From positions 1 through 60,541 of the forward strand of contig NZ_MVIF01000026.1 of assembly GCF_002086675.1 (NCBI RefSeq): DNA of 60,541 nucleotides, in the 5' to 3' direction. Positions 36,252-46,379 of this stretch are shown piece by piece. The stretch comes from Mycobacterium persicum (GTDB lineage Bacteria; Actinomycetota; Actinomycetes; Mycobacteriales; Mycobacteriaceae). Numbering within the stretch: position 1 is the first letter of the stretch; every line of letters begins with the position of its first letter. The notes beneath the pieces are model-generated. The model worked only from the letters and a program-made list of their open reading frames with translations. It had not been told where the DNA came from and did no database searches. The translations under genes and the position numbers were made by a program.

Positions 36252-36551
36252 ATGCTTGACACCGAAAGTAGCGCCGTTTGTGCTGGCCGCACGCCGCGGT
36301 CGATGGCCGGCGAGCGCGGCGCCAACGTGCCCGGTTTGGTGGCCGCGGGCATCTGGGCAGTCGGACTCGTCGCCGGCCTGGTGCTGCTGGCAACTGGGCA
36401 TGAGGTGGTGGCCGCGGTGATCCTGGTGGTGGCCGTCATGTCGCCCTGGTTCGGGCTGGCAGTCTCACGCAGCCGAATCCCGGCTTATGGATCCGGGGAG
36501 CCCCAAACCATGCCCAACGGCTGGCACGGGATGGAAATCCCGGCCCGCTGA
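36252..36551 (+). CDS. Small membrane protein
   Basis: A 99-residue protein with two predicted transmembrane helices (VPGLVAAGIWAVGLVAGLVLL and VVAAVILVVAVMSPWFGLAV) and polar ends. ATG 36252 follows GGGGAG (36240-36245). I do not recognise a family. The tandem palindromes just upstream suggest specific regulation. Confidence 0.6.
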   Translation: MLDTESSAVCAGRTPRSMAGERGANVPGLVAAGIWAVGLVAGLVLLATGHEVVAAVILVVAVMSPWFGLAVSRSRIPAYGSGEPQTMPNGWHGMEIPAR

Positions 36552-36622
36552 GTCGGCCTCTTTGGAGAGTTGACTATCGATCGACGCGCCTTGCAAGCGT
36601 CGGCAATTTCTTTCTGTTGACA

Positions 36623-36649
36623 GGTGTGGCCGATATCCGAATGGGGTAT
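36623..36649 (+). promoter_or_regulatory. Possible SigF-like promoter of the DUF4193 gene
   Basis: GGTGT-N16-GGGTAT, 63 bases before ATG 36713. A TTGACA at 36617 overlaps the region, so another sigma factor is possible. Confidence 0.3.
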
Positions 36650-36712
36650 TGACTCTGCCACGGGGTGACCACAGCAGGTGAAACCCGGTCACTGCGCAGG
36701 AAGGAACGCACC

Positions 36713-37015
36713 ATGCCGACCGCTAGCGATTACGATGCACGCCGTGTGTCCGACGCCGAGACCGCGGACGGTTCGGTTCTGCGCGAACTGACACCAGTCC
36801 TGCCCAAATTGTCCACTGCCGTCGCCGACGACGATCCGAACGAGGCGCCATTCTTCGAACTGCCGGGTGCGGATCTTTCCGGTGAAGAACTATCGGTAGC
36901 GGTGATTCCCCAGCGTGCCGACGAATTCACATGCTCACGTTGTTTCCTGGTGCAGCACCGCAGCCGGTTGCGCAGTTCGGCCGGCGAGCTTCCGGTGTGC
37001 GCCGACTGTGTGTGA
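36713..37015 (+). CDS. DUF4193 family protein
   Basis: A 100-residue protein with the DUF4193 signature: FELPGADLSGEELSVAVIPQRADEFTC, then CSRCFLVQHRSRLR and a final PVCADC, giving two CxxC pairs likely to bind zinc. It starts MPTASDYDARR; the ATG has AGGAAGGA upstream. DUF4193 proteins are small conserved actinobacterial proteins of unknown role, possibly RNA-polymerase or RNA associated. Confidence 0.85.
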   Translation: MPTASDYDARRVSDAETADGSVLRELTPVLPKLSTAVADDDPNEAPFFELPGADLSGEELSVAVIPQRADEFTCSRCFLVQHRSRLRSSAGELPVCADCV

Positions 37016-37066
37016 CCGGCTCGGCCGGTCTTGACCTGGCCGGCGGCGCCGTGTTGTGTCGTGGGC

Positions 37067-38500
37067 GTGGCTGCTTCACCAGATTTGGAGCCCGATTCGG
37101 AGCGTGATTTGGCCGGCCCACCGGACGTGAACCGCCGGCCACCGGGGCTGCCGGCCCCGCGCCCGTTTCGTACGGCTTGTGCGGCGGCGTATGCGGTTGC
37201 CTATCTGGTGGGCGGGGAACGCCGGATGCTGCGGCTGATCCGCCGCTACGGCCCGATCATGACGATGCCGATCCTCACCTTGGGAGACGTCGCGATCGTG
37301 TCCGATCCGGCGCTGGTGAAAGAGGTTTTCACCGCTCCCGCCGACGTCCTGCTCGGCGGCGAGGGCGTGGGCCCCGCGGCGGCGATCTACGGGTCCGGGT
37401 CGATGTTTGTGCAGGAGGAGCCGGAGCATCTGCGGCGCCGCAAACTCCTGACACCCCCGTTACATGGAGCCGCCCTCAACGGTTACGTGCCGATCATCGA
37501 AGACTCCACCCGCGCGGCTATGCGCAGTTGGCCCGTCGACCGTCCGTTCGCGCTGCTGCCGGCGGCGCGGGCGCTGATGCTGGACGTGATCGTCAAGGTG
37601 GTTTTCGGTGTGCGCGATCCCGACGAGGTGCGGCGATTGGGCCGGCCGTTCGAACGTCTGCTGAACCTCGGTGTCTCGGAGCAGTTGACGGTTCGCTACG
37701 CACTTCGGCGCTTGGGCACATTACGCGTGTGGCCATCGCGGGCCCGGGCCTTTCGGGAGATCGACGACGTCGTCATGCCGCTGATCGCCCGACGGCGCGA
37801 CGACCCGAGCTTGACCGAGCAACGCGACATCCTGGCATTGCTGATGTGCGCGCGCGGCGAGGATGGTAAAGGATTGTCCGACAACGAGATTCGCGACGAT
37901 TTGATCACCTTGATGCTGGCCGGCCACGAAACCACCGCGACCACGCTGGCCTGGGTATTCGATCTCTTGCTGCACCATCCCGAGGCGCTGCGGCGAGTGC
38001 GAGACGAAGCCGTCAGCGGTGCGGACGCGTTCACCACGGCGGTGATCAACGAGACGTTGCGGATACGGCCGCCCGCGCCAGTCACGGCACGCGTTGCCGC
38101 CCAACCATTTCGCATCGGCGACTACCTCGTGGATGCCGGGACGCGCATCGTCGTCCACATCATCGCCATCAACCGCAATCCCGATGTCTATGACCATCCC
38201 AACGAGTTCCGGCCCGACCGATTCCTCGGGGTGCACCCGCAAACCTACGCCTGGGTGCCGTTCGGTGGTGGCGTGAAACGTTGTCTGGGAGCGGCTTTTT
38301 CGATTCGAGAGCTGGTCACCGTGGTGCACCTACTGTTGCGCGAGGGCGACTTCAGTGCCGTCGACGACCTGCCCGAGCGCATCGTGCGCCGCTCCATCAT
38401 GCTGGCGCCCCGCCATGGAACCAGAGTGCGGTTCCGGCCACGGCTCCAAGAATCCGTTGAGAATCTTCCAAGCGCCGGCTCGGATGCTCGTCGGCAGTGA
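37067..38500 (+). CDS. cyp137: Cytochrome P450, CYP137-like
   Basis: A 477-residue P450 with the I-helix oxygen-binding AGHETTATT, the K-helix ETLRIRPPAPV, and the haem-binding FGGGVKRCLGAAF supplying the cysteine ligand. Length and gene neighbourhood (rsfB and the Rv3684-like block in the same region) point to CYP137, whose substrate is not known to me. GTG 37067 is chosen; GTG 37061 and TTG 37031 are also in frame and no ribosome binding site decides. Confidence 0.82.
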   Translation: MAASPDLEPDSERDLAGPPDVNRRPPGLPAPRPFRTACAAAYAVAYLVGGERRMLRLIRRYGPIMTMPILTLGDVAIVSDPALVKEVFTAPADVLLGGEGVGPAAAIYGSGSMFVQEEPEHLRRRKLLTPPLHGAALNGYVPIIEDSTRAAMRSWPVDRPFALLPAARALMLDVIVKVVFGVRDPDEVRRLGRPFERLLNLGVSEQLTVRYALRRLGTLRVWPSRARAFREIDDVVMPLIARRRDDPSLTEQRDILALLMCARGEDGKGLSDNEIRDDLITLMLAGHETTATTLAWVFDLLLHHPEALRRVRDEAVSGADAFTTAVINETLRIRPPAPVTARVAAQPFRIGDYLVDAGTRIVVHIIAINRNPDVYDHPNEFRPDRFLGVHPQTYAWVPFGGGVKRCLGAAFSIRELVTVVHLLLREGDFSAVDDLPERIVRRSIMLAPRHGTRVRFRPRLQESVENLPSAGSDARRQ

Positions 38501-38528
38501 CACGCGGCGACGAAGGGATACAGCCGAG

Positions 38529-38774
38529 ATGACAACCACCCGCCCACTGTCGGTTGCCGGCGCCGCGCCGGAGCGTGCCACCAACGGCTATGCGTCGGCG
38601 GCGTTCGCGTTCAGCGTCGTGGGGGCGCTGGTGTTGAGCGTCGTTTGCGCCGTCACCGCATTGGTTCAGATCAAGAATCCCGAAGAGGGCCGGGGACTGG
38701 CGATCGCCGGGCTGGCGATCTCCGCGGGCTGGGTCGCGCTACTGTTCGCGCTGGCCCATGCGCACGTCATCTAA
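38529..38774 (+). CDS. DUF4190 domain-containing small membrane protein
   Basis: An 81-residue protein with two hydrophobic helices (AFAFSVVGALVLSVVCAVTAL and GLAIAGLAISAGWVALLFAL) separated by the QIKNPEEGRG turn, typical of DUF4190. It starts 28 bases after the P450 stop and may share its transcript. Function unknown. Confidence 0.75.
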   Translation: MTTTRPLSVAGAAPERATNGYASAAFAFSVVGALVLSVVCAVTALVQIKNPEEGRGLAIAGLAISAGWVALLFALAHAHVI

Positions 38775-38807
38775 ACGGTATCGGCATCTTTGGAAAAGGG
38801 GGAAGCG

Positions 38808-39500
38808 ATGCAGGTCGTGGTGATTGGTGGCACGGGCATCCTGGGGTCGCAAGTGGTCGAGAAGCTGCGGGAACACGGTCACCAGACGGTGGCGGCATCG
38901 CCCAGCACCGGTGTCAACACGCTGACCGGAGCGGGCCTCGCCGACGCTCTGAGCGGGGCCGACGTCGTTGTCGACGTGTCGAACTCACCCTCCTTCGACG
39001 ACGATCCGGTGATGGAGTTCTTCACGAAGTCGACCACCAACCTGGTGGCCGCCGCGCGGGCGGCCGGCGTCGGGCACTACGTCGCGGTGTCGATCGTCGG
39101 CTGCGATCAGCTGCCCGACAGCGGTTACCTGCGGGCGAAGGTCGCCCAGGAGAAGCTCATCGAAGAAGCGCGGCTGCCCTACTCGATCGTGCGGGCCACC
39201 CAGTTCGCGGAGTTCACCGACGCCATCGTGGCGTCGATGACGGTCGGCGACGAAGTGCGCGTCCCGGACGCGCTGATCCAGCCGATCGCCGCCGCCGACC
39301 TCGCGGCTGCGGTGGCCAGGGTGGCGGAAGGCAAGCCGCTGGGTGGCATCGAGAATGTCGGCGGGCCGGAGAAGATCTCGTTCGAGCAGATGGCCCTCGA
39401 CGTCCTGGCGCGCCAAGGCCAAGCCAAGACTGTCGTCGTCGATCCCGATGTCGGTTACTTCGGAACACCGCTCGCCACGAATAGCCTGGTTACCGCATAG
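38808..39500 (+). CDS. NAD(P)H-binding SDR-like protein (NmrA/atypical)
   Basis: A 230-residue atypical SDR: VVIGGTGILGSQVVEKL at the N-terminus binds dinucleotide, VAVSIVGCD and LPYSIVRATQFAEFTDAIV follow, as in NmrA-like reductases and sensors. No YxxxK is evident. ATG 38808 follows AAGGGGGAAG. It converges with the tRNA gene. Confidence 0.82.
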   Translation: MQVVVIGGTGILGSQVVEKLREHGHQTVAASPSTGVNTLTGAGLADALSGADVVVDVSNSPSFDDDPVMEFFTKSTTNLVAAARAAGVGHYVAVSIVGCDQLPDSGYLRAKVAQEKLIEEARLPYSIVRATQFAEFTDAIVASMTVGDEVRVPDALIQPIAAADLAAAVARVAEGKPLGGIENVGGPEKISFEQMALDVLARQGQAKTVVVDPDVGYFGTPLATNSLVTA

Positions 39501-39522
39501 GCGCCGGAACGCCGTTGTCGAG

Positions 39523-39596
<74 letters not shown>

Positions 39597-39613
39597 CTTG
39601 AAGCCACGACAGC

Positions 39614-40759
39614 CTATCGCACCCGCCCGTCGACTCGCCAAACCGCCGGCTCAGGGTCCCAGGTGCAGGAGCGTTCGAACTCGACCAAGGCCCGGGCCGG
39701 ACCGCTCGGATCGAGCCCCTGCGCACCGACCCAGTCGTCGTCGAAGTAGGTGTCGGCGTAGCGGTCGCCGCTGTCGGCGAGCAGGGTGACCACCGAGCCG
39801 CTGCCGCCGTCGGCGACCATCTCGGCGAGCAAGCCGAACGCTCCCCACAGGTTGGTGCCCGTGGACGGCCCCACCCGGCGTCCCAGCACGCTACTGACGT
39901 GGCGGGCGGCCGCGATCGACGCGGCGTCGGGGACCGACACCATGCGGTCGACCACGCTGGGCAGAAACGACGGCTCGACCCGCGGCCGGCCGATGCCCTC
40001 GATCCGCGACGACGCGGACATCACGACGTCGGACCGACCTTCGGCGTATGCGGGGAAGAACGCCGAATTTTCCGGGTCCACGACACACAACCGGGTCGCG
40101 TGCCGCCGATAGCGGATGTAGCGCCCGATCGTCGCGCAGGTTCCGCCGGTTCCGGCACCGACCACGATCCAGTCCGGGACGGGGTGCTTCTCCTCGAGCA
40201 TCTGCGCGAAGATCGACTCGGCGATGTTGTTGTTGCCGCGCCAGTCGGTGGCGCGCTCGGCATTGGTGAACTGGTCCAAATAATGACCGCCGGTTTCGGC
40301 TGCGACGCGTTCCGCCTCGGCGTAGACCTGACTGGAATTCTCCACGAAATGGCAACGGCCGCCTTGCGATTCGATGAGTGCTACCTTGGCGGCGCTGGTC
40401 GCCGCCGGCATCACCGCGACGAACGGCAGGCCCAGCAGCGACGCGAAGTAGGCCTCCGATACCGCTGTCGAACCCGACGACGCCTCGACCACCGTGGTGT
40501 TCTCCCCGATCCAGCCGTTGCACAGCGCATACAGAAACAACGACCGCGCCAGCCGGTGTTTGAGGCTGCCGGTGATGTGTGTGGTCTCGTCCTTCAGATA
40601 CAGCGCGACGTCAGCATCGGCGCACCAGGCCGACGGCAGGGGGTAGCGCAGCAGGTGGGTGTCGGCGCTGCGCCGGGCATCAGCCTCGATCAGCCTGATC
40701 GCGTTGTCTGTCCAATCGCGGGACAGGCTGCGGACGGCGATGCGGGTCCGGTCGTTCAA
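39614..40759 (-). CDS. PLP-dependent cysteine synthase-family protein (Rv3684-like)
   Basis: A 381-residue fold-type II PLP enzyme. The Schiff-base lysine is in [24 protein letters not shown] is the phosphate/substrate loop and [16 protein letters not shown] the PLP phosphate-binding glycine loop. The match to Rv3684 in position and motifs is good; whether it makes or breaks cysteine is unsettled. TTG 40759 overlaps the previous stop (TTGA); a later start giving about 345 residues, as in M. tuberculosis, is possible. Confidence 0.82.
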   Translation of the reverse strand: MNDRTRIAVRSLSRDWTDNAIRLIEADARRSADTHLLRYPLPSAWCADADVALYLKDETTHITGSLKHRLARSLFLYALCNGWIGENTTVVEASSGSTAVSEAYFASLLGLPFVAVMPAATSAAKVALIESQGGRCHFVENSSQVYAEAERVAAETGGHYLDQFTNAERATDWRGNNNIAESIFAQMLEEKHPVPDWIVVGAGTGGTCATIGRYIRYRRHATRLCVVDPENSAFFPAYAEGRSDVVMSASSRIEGIGRPRVEPSFLPSVVDRMVSVPDAASIAAARHVSSVLGRRVGPSTGTNLWGAFGLLAEMVADGGSGSVVTLLADSGDRYADTYFDDDWVGAQGLDPSGPARALVEFERSCTWDPEPAVWRVDGRVR

Positions 40760-41712
40760 CGCACCGAGACCTTGGGCTGCGAACGGCCCAGGTTCCTGTT
40801 CGAGTCCCGGCCGCCCATGGGGCTGGCGATCAATGTCAACAGGGTCGCTTCCGGCCGGCAGCAGAACCGCGCCGGCGCGAACGGCGAAGTCCCGATGCCG
40901 GCGGAGACATGCAGCCGCATGGTCGCGCCCCACTGGGATGCCCCTTTGGCCCGCGTCCGGTCCAGCCCACAGTTGGTGACCAGGGCCCCGTAGAACGGCA
41001 GGCACAGCTGTCCGCCGTGGGTGTGGCCGGCCATCACCAGCTGATAGCCGTCGGCGGCGAAGCGGTCCAGCACCCGAGGCTCCGGTGAGTGGGTCAGTCC
41101 CAGCCGCAGGTTGGCGACCGGGCTCGCCGGGCCCGCGATCGTGTCATAGCGGTCCCGATCGATGTGGGGGTCGTCCACGCCGGCTGCGGTGATATGCAGC
41201 CCCGCCACCTCGAATTCGCGACGGTTATGGGTGAGGTCGAGCCAGCCGCGCTCGGTGAACGCCGCTCGCAGATCCTGCCACGGCAGCGGTTCGCCGTGGA
41301 CGCGGTGGCCCGGGTTGATCAGGTAATTGGCCGGGTTCTTCAGGCGCGGCCCGAAGTAGTCGTTGCTACCGAAGACGAAGACGCCCGGCCGGTGCAGCAG
41401 GTCGCCCAGGGCCTGCACCACTGCCGGCACCGCCTTGGGATGCGCCAGATTGTCGCCGGTGTTGACCACCAGGTCGGGTTCCCAGCTGGACAGCTCGCGC
41501 AGCCAGGCCTGTTTACGGCGCTGGCCGGGCAGCATATGCAGGTCGCTGATATGTAGGACCCGCAGCGGTGTGGACCCAGGACTCAGCACGGGCATGGTGA
41601 TCTCGCGCAGCACGAACGCGTTGCGTTCGATGAGCGCCGCGTAACCGATCCCGGCGACGATCGAGCCGAGCGCGACGGCACCGGTGCGTAACAGGACGGG
41701 CGAAACAGCCAT
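40756..41712 (-). CDS. Metallophosphoesterase (Rv3683-like)
   Basis: A 318-residue calcineurin-like phosphoesterase with an N-terminal membrane segment (about 5-25). [34 protein letters not shown] and [14 protein letters not shown] give the dimetal site (D-x-H, GD, GN(S)D, GHxH). It may act on a lipid-linked phosphate at the membrane, as for homologues; substrate unknown. It lies downstream of ponA2 on the same strand. Confidence 0.88.
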   Translation of the reverse strand: MAVSPVLLRTGAVALGSIVAGIGYAALIERNAFVLREITMPVLSPGSTPLRVLHISDLHMLPGQRRKQAWLRELSSWEPDLVVNTGDNLAHPKAVPAVVQALGDLLHRPGVFVFGSNDYFGPRLKNPANYLINPGHRVHGEPLPWQDLRAAFTERGWLDLTHNRREFEVAGLHITAAGVDDPHIDRDRYDTIAGPASPVANLRLGLTHSPEPRVLDRFAADGYQLVMAGHTHGGQLCLPFYGALVTNCGLDRTRAKGASQWGATMRLHVSAGIGTSPFAPARFCCRPEATLLTLIASPMGGRDSNRNLGRSQPKVSVR

Positions 41713-41766
41713 GCAGGCAGCCTACTGCCGGTCGCCGACTGATCGCTTGTGTCTAGCGCAACAACC

Positions 41767-44181
41767 CTACGGAGGCGGCGGCGGAGCCAGCAGTGGAATG
41801 GTGATCGGCGGCAGCCCGGGGATCTCGATAACCTGCGAACCGATCGGAGCCGGCGGCCCGTCCTCCGGCGGCGGCGGCGGTGGCGGCGGGATGCCGTTAC
41901 TGATTTGGATCGTGACGATCGAACCCGGAATGGTCTGGCCGCTGGGCGAGGTTCCGACCACTTCGCCGTACTTGGCGCTGCTGTTGACCGAGTTGGGTTG
42001 GTCGGCGACCTGGAAACCGGCGTCCCGTAGGCGCTGGCGCGCCTGGTCCACATCCAGCCCGGCCACGCTCGGCACCCGGGAGGCCGCCGATCCTTCGACA
42101 TACCGCGGATCGGTGGGCGGCAGGTGCACCTCGCCGAAGTTGTTGGCGATCGGCTTCATGGCGGTGAACCACGTCCGGGCCGGCTCGTTGCCGCCGTAGA
42201 GGTCACCGTTGCCGCAATGGCGCAGTGGGCCGGAACACAGATCCGTCGGCGACGTCGAGTCGTCGTAGATGTAGTTCGCCGCCGCGTAGCGATTGGTGAA
42301 ACCCACGAACCCGGCGGAGCGGTGCGCCTCGGTGGTGCCGGTCTTACCCGACATCGGCAGGTCCCAGCCCGCGGCGCCGGCCGAGCCGGCTGCCGTGCCG
42401 CTACCCACGGCGTCCTTGCTCATCGCGTTGGCCAGGGTGTTGGCCAGACCCTCGGGCACCACTTGTTCGCAGGTCTCGGTGGTGACGGAAACCTGGTTGC
42501 CGTTGCGGTCGATCAGCTTGTCGATCGGGTTCGGCGGGCACCACACGCCGCCGGAGGCCAGCGTGGCCGCGACGTTGGACAGTTCCAGTGCGTTGACCTC
42601 GATCGGACCCAGGGTGAACGACCCGATGTTCTGGCGTTTGACGAAGTCGGCCAGGCTCTCGTTGCTGTCGGGGTTGTAGTCACGCGCGGTGCCGGGATTG
42701 GCGTAGGACCGCAGGCCGAGCTTGATGGCCATGTCGACCGTGCGGCTCACCCCGACCTGCGAGATCAGCTTGGCAAAGGCGGTGTTGGGGGAGGTGGCCA
42801 GCGCGTCGGTCACGTTCATCGATCCGCGGTAATTGCCGGCGTTGATCACGCACCAGGTGTCCTTGGGACAGCCTTTGGCTCCGCCGCTGCCCAGCCCTTT
42901 GGCCTGGAATCGGGGTGGCACGTCGAGTTGGGCGTTGATGCCCATACCCATGTCGAGCGCTGCGGCCGTGGTGAAGATCTTGAAAATGGAACCCGCGCCA
43001 TCCCCGACGAGTGAGAACGGCTGGGGCCGCATGGTTTCACCGGCTTCGGTGTCCAGGCCGTACTTGCGGTTGCTGGCCATCGCCAGCACCTTGTGTGAAT
43101 CCTTGCCCGGTGCGATGACGCTCATCACGCTGGAGATGCCGGCCAGGTTCGGGGGAGCGAATTTGTCGACCGCCGCCTTGACCGGGACCTGGACGTCGGG
43201 GTCCAGTGTGGTGCGGATGAGGTAGCCGCCCTTGGCCAGCTGGTCCTTGCTGATCCCGGCGCGGGACAGGTACTCCTGGACGTAGTCGCAGAAGAAGGCA
43301 CGGTCACCGGCGGCAATGCAGCCGCGGGGCAATTCGTTGGGTTGCGGCAACACTCCCAGCGGCTGCGCCTTGGCGGCACGCAATGCGTCGGCCTCTTGCG
43401 GGATGTTCTCGATCATGGTGTCGAGGACCAGGTTGCGCCGGGCCAGCGCGCCCTCGGGGTTGGTGTAGGGATTCAGCGCGCTGGTCGATTGCACCATGCC
43501 CGCCAGCAGCGCTGCCTGTTGCCAGTTCAGATCCGAGGCGTTGATGCCGAAGTACGTCTGCGCCGCGTCCTGCACACCGAAGGAGTTGTTGCCGAACGAC
43601 ACCAGGTTCAGGTACCGGGTCAGAATCTCGGGTTTGGTGAAGGTCTTGTCCAGGGTGAGCGCCATCCGGATCTCGCGCAGCTTGCGCGCCGGAGTGGTCT
43701 CGACGGCTGCCCGCTTCTCGGCGTCGGTTTGGGCGGTGACCAAGAGTTGGTAGTTCTTGACGTACTGCTGCTCGATGGTGGAACCGCCGCGAGTGTCGAG
43801 ATCCCCGGAGGCATAGCCGGCGAGTCCGGTGAGGGTGCCTTTCCAGTCGACGCCGTTGTGGTCGGCGAAGCGCTTGTCCTCGATGGAGACGATCGCCAAC
43901 TTCATGGTGTTGGCGATCTTGTCGGAAGGCACCTCGAACCGGCGCTGCGAGTACAGCCACGCGATGGTGTTGCCCTTGGCGTCGACCATGGTCGACACGG
44001 CCGGAACCTCGCCCTGAAGGAGCTGAGCCGAGCCGTTCGCCACTACCTCAGAAGCGCGATTGGACATCAGCCCCAGCCCGCCTGCGAAGGGGAACATCAG
44101 TGCCGTGGCCACGACGCTGGCCAACACACAACAGCCCGCGAGCTTGAGCAGGGTAAGCGCCACCGGGGGGCGATCGGACAT
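41767..44181 (-). CDS. ponA2: Bifunctional class A penicillin-binding protein PonA2 with PASTA domain
   Basis: An 804-residue peptidoglycan synthase. A cytoplasmic start and one membrane helix (about 8-35) precede the GT51 glycosyltransferase (SIEDKRFADHNGVDWKG near residue 95). The transpeptidase (about 330-660) has AGSIFKIFTT (SxxK), SPN in ALATSPNTAF and SGKTGTTE (KTG). A PASTA domain (about 690-755) and a proline-rich tail of about 45 residues follow. It is the Rv3682 homologue in conserved order, divergent from whiB4. Confidence 0.95.
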   Translation of the reverse strand: MSDRPPVALTLLKLAGCCVLASVVATALMFPFAGGLGLMSNRASEVVANGSAQLLQGEVPAVSTMVDAKGNTIAWLYSQRRFEVPSDKIANTMKLAIVSIEDKRFADHNGVDWKGTLTGLAGYASGDLDTRGGSTIEQQYVKNYQLLVTAQTDAEKRAAVETTPARKLREIRMALTLDKTFTKPEILTRYLNLVSFGNNSFGVQDAAQTYFGINASDLNWQQAALLAGMVQSTSALNPYTNPEGALARRNLVLDTMIENIPQEADALRAAKAQPLGVLPQPNELPRGCIAAGDRAFFCDYVQEYLSRAGISKDQLAKGGYLIRTTLDPDVQVPVKAAVDKFAPPNLAGISSVMSVIAPGKDSHKVLAMASNRKYGLDTEAGETMRPQPFSLVGDGAGSIFKIFTTAAALDMGMGINAQLDVPPRFQAKGLGSGGAKGCPKDTWCVINAGNYRGSMNVTDALATSPNTAFAKLISQVGVSRTVDMAIKLGLRSYANPGTARDYNPDSNESLADFVKRQNIGSFTLGPIEVNALELSNVAATLASGGVWCPPNPIDKLIDRNGNQVSVTTETCEQVVPEGLANTLANAMSKDAVGSGTAAGSAGAAGWDLPMSGKTGTTEAHRSAGFVGFTNRYAAANYIYDDSTSPTDLCSGPLRHCGNGDLYGGNEPARTWFTAMKPIANNFGEVHLPPTDPRYVEGSAASRVPSVAGLDVDQARQRLRDAGFQVADQPNSVNSSAKYGEVVGTSPSGQTIPGSIVTIQISNGIPPPPPPPPEDGPPAPIGSQVIEIPGLPPITIPLLAPPPPP

Positions 44182-44542
44182 GCGTACTACAGTAGCGGCC
44201 CCTTGTCACGCCCCCGCGCCGTGAGACTGAAAAAAATTCTTAGGAAAGCGGTGACGGCGGCGCCCGCGCCGCCCCGGCGCTTATTTTGCGCGTGCGTCAC
44301 AGGTCAGGGACCTAATCGGGGACCGAGGGGGTGCTTTTCCCCCGGCCGATCGCCAGAAGTCGGGACGCGCGTCCCAAAAAAAGCGTTATCAGACTGTTGC
44401 GCAATTGCCACCTGACCACCTAACTTATAAGCGCAGTGAGATTCAGGTAACACCGATGTGCACAGTGTGTCTTAGGTCGCAACATCGGCTGGTACCCGAG
44501 GAGGGCGGTCGCGGCTAGCGGCCGGGAGGAAGGGATCAGCTC
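44182..44542. other. ponA2-whiB4 intergenic region
   Basis: A 361-bp divergent promoter region. It is locally AT-richer than its surroundings. A plausible whiB4 promoter is TTGCCA (44405) with TATAAG (44426-44431) after 15 bases. A GC-rich stretch with alternating G/C runs lies at 44245-44285. I see no gene. Confidence 0.45.
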
Positions 44543-44893
44543 GTGTCAGGAACACGTCCGGCCGCTCGAAGGACAAACCTCACGTCGGCGCAAAACCTCC
44601 TCCGCAGCGCCGATGCGGAGGAACGGATCAACTGGGTGTCAAAAGCGCTGTGCAGGGCGACGGACCCGGACGAACTCTTCGTCCGTGGCGCCGCGCAGCG
44701 CAAAGCCGCGGTGATCTGCCGTCACTGTCCGGTAATGCAGGAATGCGCGGCCGACGCACTTGACAACAAGGTCGAGTTCGGGGTGTGGGGCGGCATGACC
44801 GAGCGTCAGCGCCGAGCACTGCTCAAGCAGCATCCTGAGGTGGTCTCGTGGTCGGACTACCTCGACAAGCGCAAGCGTCGCAGCGTCGGTTAA
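44543..44893 (+). CDS. whiB4: WhiB family redox-sensing transcriptional regulator WhiB4
   Basis: A 116-residue WhiB protein. Cysteines 37, 59, 62 and 68 (C-x21-C-x2-C-x5-C) bind a [4Fe-4S] cluster, followed by the GVWGGMT turn and a basic KRKRRS tail for DNA binding. Position and sequence match WhiB4, which senses oxygen and redox stress. GTG 44543 has AGGAAGGGA 8 bases upstream. Confidence 0.92.
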   Translation: MSGTRPAARRTNLTSAQNLLRSADAEERINWVSKALCRATDPDELFVRGAAQRKAAVICRHCPVMQECAADALDNKVEFGVWGGMTERQRRALLKQHPEVVSWSDYLDKRKRRSVG

Positions 44894-45218
44894 GGCTCTC
44901 GGATAGGGGGTGCAGGCGAGCCGGCCGGCCCCTTGTTCCCCATTACGATTTTGTTACTGAGTCGGCGTCCCTGGCTCTAATTGTCTTGTGCCCAATAGGA
45001 ACTGGCGCGTGCGTAATAGCGCGGTTTTCTCACTGTAGCGTTGTTCGGCGCGGTGGGGGCCGGTTTCGCGAATCTGCTGGGAGTCGTAGGCGTCGACTGT
45101 GAGTCGTAGGCGTCCAGTGTGCGGCAGGGGCGGAAATATCCGGCTCAGACTCAACTGGCCGCGCCCCGGATTCACGGTCGACGCCCTCGGCACACACTCG
45201 ATGCCGCGGGCCGGCTTC
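44894..45218. other. Intergenic region after whiB4
   Basis: A 325-bp stretch between convergent genes with no supported gene. It holds two 20-base direct repeats at 45081-45120, listed separately. An AT-richer segment lies at 44940-45010. Confidence 0.45.
45081..45120. repeat. 20-bp tandem duplication
   Basis: Two adjacent 20-base copies starting GAGTCGTAGGCGTC differ at 2 of 20 positions. They lie between the convergent whiB4 and ArsA-like genes. Confidence 0.7.
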
Positions 45219-46379
45219 TCAGCGGCCTGTGGCGCGGGCCGCTTCGTCGCCGACGGGAGCGATCTGGTCGGCGAGGGCACGCAGCGCATCCAGGTCGGAG
45301 ACGTCGAACGGCAGCGACGGGACCCCGACGACGGGCACGTGTGGATTGGCCCCGGTGAACCGGGACAGCAGCCGGATCTCTCGCTTGGCCGTCTGCCCGC
45401 GGTCGGCATGGATCCGCAGCACCGCTGCCGCCAGCGACGCCACCTCCGACTCGCCGTGCTGCTCCTCCAACGTTTCGGTCGCGTCGATGGCCCGCTCGAC
45501 GGGTAACGCGCACAGCATCGGGTGAGTGCGGTTCAACACCAGCCCCGCCAGCGGCATGCCTTCTTCGGTCAGCCGGTCGACGAAGAACGACGCCTCACGC
45601 AGCGCATCGGGCTCGGCCGCAGACACCACCACGAACTGGGTACCGCGCCGTTTGAGCAACGCATAAGTTCGGTCGGCCTTCTCCCGGAAACCCCCGAATG
45701 TGGCGTCCAGCGATTGCACGAATGCGGCGGCATCGCTCAGCATCTTCGAACCGAGCACCGTAGACATCGCCTTCATAGCCAAACCCATAACACCCGTCAC
45801 CAGCCGGCCGATACCTCTGCCCGGCGCCAGCAGCAGCCGCCACAACCGGCTATCCATGAAGCTGCCCAAGCGTTTTGGCGCGTCCAGGAAGTCCAGCGCG
45901 TTGCGCGACGGCGGGGTGTCCACCACGACCAGATCCCAGCGATCCTGCGCCAGGAGCTGGCCCAGCTTCTCCATGGCCATGTACTCCTGGGTGCCGGCAA
46001 GTGATGTGGCGACGGTCTGGTAGAACTGGTTGTCCAGAATCGATTGTGCGCGTTCGGATCCGGAGTATTGGACCACCATCTCGTCGAAGGTGCGCCGCAT
46101 GTCGAGCATCATCCCGTGCAACTCGCCGGGCACCTCCGGGGCCAATGGCACCCGTTGCGGTGTGTTACCCAGGTCGTCGATACCCAGGGCCTGGGCCAGC
46201 CGCTTGGCCGGGTCGATCGTCAGGACGACGACGGTGCGGCCATATTCGGCTGCGCGCAAGGCAATTGCCGCGGCAGTTGTGGTCTTGCCCACACCGCCGG
46301 CTCCGCAGCATACGATAACCCGATTGGACGTATCGGCCAGGATCGCGGCCATATCAAGGGTTTTCGGTACAGTGCTCAT
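45219..46379 (-). CDS. ArsA-family ATPase (Rv3680-like)
   Basis: A 386-residue anion-transporting-type ATPase. The P-loop [20 protein letters not shown] is near residue 25, switch [13 protein letters not shown] near residue 155, and a long C-terminal helical region follows. It pairs with the gene upstream (Rv3679-like) by a 4-base overlap; in M. tuberculosis the two form a complex (BagA/BagB) linked to glycerol and redox stress tolerance. No arsenite pump is near. Confidence 0.9.
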   Translation of the reverse strand: MSTVPKTLDMAAILADTSNRVIVCCGAGGVGKTTTAAAIALRAAEYGRTVVVLTIDPAKRLAQALGIDDLGNTPQRVPLAPEVPGELHGMMLDMRRTFDEMVVQYSGSERAQSILDNQFYQTVATSLAGTQEYMAMEKLGQLLAQDRWDLVVVDTPPSRNALDFLDAPKRLGSFMDSRLWRLLLAPGRGIGRLVTGVMGLAMKAMSTVLGSKMLSDAAAFVQSLDATFGGFREKADRTYALLKRRGTQFVVVSAAEPDALREASFFVDRLTEEGMPLAGLVLNRTHPMLCALPVERAIDATETLEEQHGESEVASLAAAVLRIHADRGQTAKREIRLLSRFTGANPHVPVVGVPSLPFDVSDLDALRALADQIAPVGDEAARATGR

